Shown piece by piece: positions 60,190 to 64,000 of a stretch of 64,000 bases of DNA (positions are counted from its first letter, which is position 1; each line of letters starts with the position of its first letter). The notes beneath the pieces were generated by a model. That model worked only from the letters and a program-made list of their open reading frames with translations, searched no databases and was not told the origin of the DNA. The position numbers and the translations under genes are program-made. The stretch covers positions 58,130,266-58,194,265 of the forward strand of contig CM038222.1 in NCBI GenBank assembly GCA_021442155.1. Reading direction: 5' to 3'. Source of the stretch: Cymbidium sinense (Eukaryota > Streptophyta > Magnoliopsida > Asparagales > Orchidaceae).

Positions 60190-61060
60190 TTGTGGTAACG
60201 ACCTCCTCAACCTACCTCGAGCTACTCCTACATCATTACAACCATCACTATTATACTCAATCCCATCACATATCTAGGTGTCACATTTAGCCTTATTGTG
60301 CTCACTCCAGTCTAGCTTTTGGCATTATTACACTCAACCGCACCCCTTCTTGATGGTTTCCTCTCCCAAACTCCCTTGTCGCTAGTGACTTCTCTCATGC
60401 CCCCCACCATCACTGGCAACTTCGCCTCAAAGAGAGAGAGTTTAATGTATTTGAAGATATCTTAATTTTAATGCATTTGATTTGCATTTAATCAAATAAC
60501 TTTTGAATTTCTAAAATTTATGCATACCAATTACATTTCATTTCTAAAATGTTGTATTTTAAAAGCATCCAACCAAACAACTCCTTAACATTAAGGGGAT
60601 GTTTGGCTGGGTGAGTTAGGAGTGTAAAGTGAATACAAGGATTTTATTACCATGAAGTATTTGGACTGTTGCAAAACAAATATACTAAGCATTTGTAGTG
60701 TATTTGAAATCTTTTGAGAGAGTGATTTGTGGTGTATTTGAATTCGATCTATTTGAGCGAATTTCAAATACACTGATTGATGCAAAGTGAGGACTGCCTC
60801 GTCTACTACCGCTTGCCAAACCACCGCCTTGACCCTTTGTCGGCCATTAATCGATCCCGCTCATTATCGCCACCACCATTCTCACCTTCCGCATCACATC
60901 AACCACATCGACACCGTCATCACCATCATTGGCAATCATTGACTGCCCAACGTTGATCACCACCACCGCCGTCGTTCCTGATTGCCGCCATTGACCATCA
61001 CCATCGTTGACTACTGCTTCTACAGACCACCACCACCAACCACCCCATCACCACCGTCGG
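60190..61060. repeat. CCA/ATC-rich tracts in kinase intron 7
   Basis: Two C-rich patches, 60197-60420 and 60790-61060, are built from 'caccacc', 'catcacc' and 'ccgcc' words. They lie around a segment whose edge reads 'ccaaccaaacaactccttaa' then 'aaggggatgtttggctggg' (60578-60612), which may be two abutting DNA-element ends. No gene is seen, and the minus-strand frame 60591-60824 has no domain. Confidence 0.45.
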
Positions 61061-61065
61061 CTAGT

Positions 61066-61556
61066 GTTTGTTCGAGTTCAAACTTGTTTATCATTATCGA
61101 GTTCGATTCATGCTTTTTCGAATGTTTATGCTCAAGCTCAGTAAGAAAAAATCATATTTGAGATCAGCTCGAGTTTTTCCATGAGCTCGGTTCAATTGGG
61201 ATTATCGAGTAGCTCATTTAATGAAATAAATGAGCTTTAATTAAGTCTTAGTCGAGCTTGTTCTCGAGCAAGTTGTGAAATCTACATGAGTTGTATCAAT
61301 TAAATCTTATTAAGCATAAAAATATAAAAATTTAAATAATATTGTTTATGAACAAGCTTTAATTGACCCATAATCAAACCATAACTGAGCCTCTTAAAAG
61401 TATTTTCATGTGTTTTAAATGATATTATTCATGAACATAAATAAATCGAACAACAAGCTGTTCAAGCTCGTTCGATTAGTTAATCAAACGATCATGAACG
61501 AGCTCTAATCGAGCTGAGTCATGAGTAGCTTATCGAATGTTGGTTCATTTGCAACC
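61066..61556. mobile_element. Non-autonomous element with GAGCTC/CGAGCT words (~490 bp)
   Basis: Starts 'gtttgttcgagttcaaacttg', closes 'gttggttcatttgcaacccc', and is filled with 'gagctcg' and 'cgagctt' words on both strands. Its right end (reverse complement 'gcaaatgaaccaac') resembles the right end of 54680-55360 ('gtaaatgagctgaacc'), so the two may belong to one superfamily. Confidence 0.5.
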
Positions 61557-64000
61557 CCACTATGCCCGCTGCCAACTACTGCCTACTTCCTATCATCAAC
61601 TAATGCCAAATACATTACATTATGTACACTTTTCCAAACAGGAAAAAATAAATCTCCACATTTGTAGGGTTTTCAACTAAATAAAAAAGTAATCCAAATA
61701 CATTGCATTTTTTTTACTCTATATTTTTTTTTTCAAGCAACCAAACACTTCAGTAATTTTGAGTTGTCCTGTTATAAATTATAATCCATTTGCTCATACT
61801 TTAGCTTTGAAGGTTATTCTAGTTGTTAGTCACTACAAGATTTATGCAAGCTAATAGATTTGTGTAGCCTTTGATTGGACTTTTGATGTGTGATACACGC
61901 ACGTGCATACTTATGCGAAATATATTTCTATGAATCTAAAAAATTGAAGTCTTTTTTAACAATTTGAAAAGATTGATGATAAAATTGTCTCTTACTGTTA
62001 AAGAGAAATTAAATATACATTATGTCAATATGATTGCATTTTAGGGTCAAATTAGGCTCGATAAAGTATAATATGAGAAACTACAAGAGGGAACATTACC
62101 TCTTTGCCCCTGGCTTTTCTTCCTCTGTGACTGACTTATTACAGTTATATTTTTTTATAAAAATAAGGAAAGAAAAGATAAGGAAAAAGAATCTTATCAC
62201 CTTTAAAACTATGATGCTTTAGTCTCTTTACTAAAGCTAAAAAAAACTTTTTGGTAATCTTAAGGGAAATCTTTCTCTAATCTTGGCTGTAGTAAAGTAT
62301 GGAATTGTCTTTGGAGAATGATGAATCATTAAATAGTTATCACACAATGAAAGCAAAATAATAAAAAGAGAAATGAACTAAAAACTTTGTTTTTATAGAC
62401 AAACCATTAAACACTTTCTATGTAATAAGAACCAAGCATTTTAAAGTTTAATGAAAGTACATGGGAGTTGATCCTTCAAAGTATTAAATGAAGGGACACA
62501 GATGTAAACTTACTGCTGGCATTTGTTCATGGGAGCTGATCCTCAAAAGTTTTTTCTGTTATTTTAATGAAGTTTGGAATGAATACCCCCAAAAGTTGAA
62601 GTTTCATATACATGTACTTAGCAGATTATATATTATTTCATATTTGTAGGCCAATCTACATTACTTATAGGTCGAAATTTGCACTGTTTGAGGAATTATG
62701 TTCATTAAAGGATGGTTGTATCAAGATTACATTTTCCCTTGTTCAAGAAGTGGAATGGAACTTCAGATACCAGTTCCTTTTTGTTGTGGATCTCCTGGGG
62801 ATTGTGTAGTGTATATCATTTTTATTATCCTATTGTTTGGTACCTTTTTGAACATTCAAGGGAAAACTTAGTGAATACAGCATGGATGAGCCTTAAGTAC
62901 GGTAAGCTAGCTTGATGTTGGTTCATTTGCTCTGATTATCCTTGAGAAAATTTCCTTCTAATAAAGCCTCTCAGTGTTTCATAGTTAGGAAGAAAAACAT
63001 GAGCAAAATATTCTTTTTGTTGCCTTGTGGTTACTACTTTCATTACTATACTAAATACCTATGAGGTTGAGTAATCATCCCTATGCTATTTAACTTTTAT
63101 CAGCTTTATAAATTCTTCTTGAGCATTAATTCCTTCAGAGATCTAAATTTGATATGAAATATATTTTTACCCCAATTTTTTTGGATGACTTTTACAAAGA
63201 CATTGTTTGTTTACTCTTCTTCCTCTTTTGACTTGCCTACATTTTGCTGCACGTCCTACTTTATTGAACTGATTTATGTCATCTCAATTATTTTTTATTG
63301 AAACCTTGTCATTTTCCTTTAAAGGGTGTTAAAACCAGCTTGCAGTTTTTTCTCAGAAACACCACAGATGGCCTAGTTCAATTTTGATAAACATTTTGGA
63401 GTTCTTGTTTTCGTTGCAACCATCTTGGTTTTATATTTGTGGTTTTGAGCGCATAAATATGTCAGGTGATATTTTGAACAGCTTTTCTTTTAGATTTTTA
63501 TGAACCATTGAATTATGGTTCATCTTACTTGTATCTGTTTACCTTTTCCATCTTTATTTGTTTTCTAGCATAATATTAAAAATCTATGAGGATATCCATG
63601 CATGTCAAGTAAATAGATTTGTAAACCTAGAACCTGTTAAGAATAAGCATAAACGGGGGATAGTCCATTATTCTAGCTATAATCTAAATGCATGCCTTCA
63701 AAATATTTTAATCTCTGCTAGCAACTACCTTAACTTGAAACAGTTGTTTCCATCTGCTTGTGTTAGATTGTGTCTAATTAATGTTAAATATTTGTGGTTA
63801 TCTTTCACTGATTTCTGTTTCATCTGTTATCTACCTTTATTTCTGTTGGATCCCCGTGCCAATTGCTTAAAATAATATAGTTATGACCTAAGACTATTAA
63901 TTTCTCAATATTATTATGCTTTTGTGTTTCTTTGTATGCGTAGTGTCTCTATTTGCTTTAAGCATTGTGAACTTAATATGTATCAACGCTGTTTGCTGAC
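61557..64000. other. Kinase intron 7 continued; no exon seen to the window end
   Basis: AT-rich intronic DNA with T-rich tracts. Frames at 62034-62222, 62612-62915 and 63558-63875 have no recognisable motif. I looked for the next kinase exon (activation loop and APE motif) and did not find it. Confidence 0.55.

Noticed and set aside
61600..64000. Possible next kinase exon
   Set aside because: No segment encoding the expected activation-loop/APE sequence with splice sites was found, so the next exon must lie beyond the window.

Overview
The window looks like nuclear DNA of a flowering plant. The evidence is two intron-rich housekeeping-type genes with canonical GT/AG junctions, a plant-type mitochondrial carrier with a long N-terminal extension, and many plant transposable elements. 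It could be a monocot, but I cannot name a species. There is no sign of organellar or bacterial sequence.

Layout. (1) 1-5650 is repeat-derived DNA without a supported gene: a ~178-bp tandem dimer, a MITE, GC-rich degenerate repeats, a ~80-bp minisatellite, an LTR-like fragment and an 80-bp-arm hairpin. (2) About 5650-35726 is one very large Ty3/gypsy (Tat/Ogre-like) LTR retrotransposon on the minus strand. Its 5' LTR is at 32060-35726, with decayed gag (about 28.0-31.45 kb) and pol (23382-27960). An oppositely oriented extra ORF with plant-mobile-domain-like sequence lies at 18160-21235. The 3' LTR is cut in two (5650-8800 and 17672-18007) by an 8.86-kb Mutator-like element (MULE) at 8801-17662. 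The MULE has ~200-bp terminal inverted repeats, an exact 9-bp target duplication, two opposed arrays of ~135-bp repeats, and a decayed ULP1-like cysteine protease gene. The intact LTR at 35.35 kb preserves the empty insertion site. (3) 36240-37720 is a decayed RTE-type LINE ending in a TTG-rich tail. (4) About 37985-44100 is an intact mitochondrial ADP/ATP carrier gene, with a probable 4.3-kb intron in its 5' leader that holds a hAT-like MITE. (5) 44.1-47.7 kb is AT-rich spacer with a long (AT)n tract and MITEs. (6) 48109 to beyond the window end is the 5' part of a STE20/germinal-centre-type protein kinase (MAP4K-alpha-like). Its first seven coding exons (169 codons) are spread over 11.4 kb, and its introns hold LINE, gag, integrase and inverted-repeat fossils.

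Only the carrier and the kinase look like functional host genes. Almost everything else is layered transposon history. The most informative object is the MULE: its size, ends, target duplication, pre-insertion sequence and cargo gene can all be read directly.
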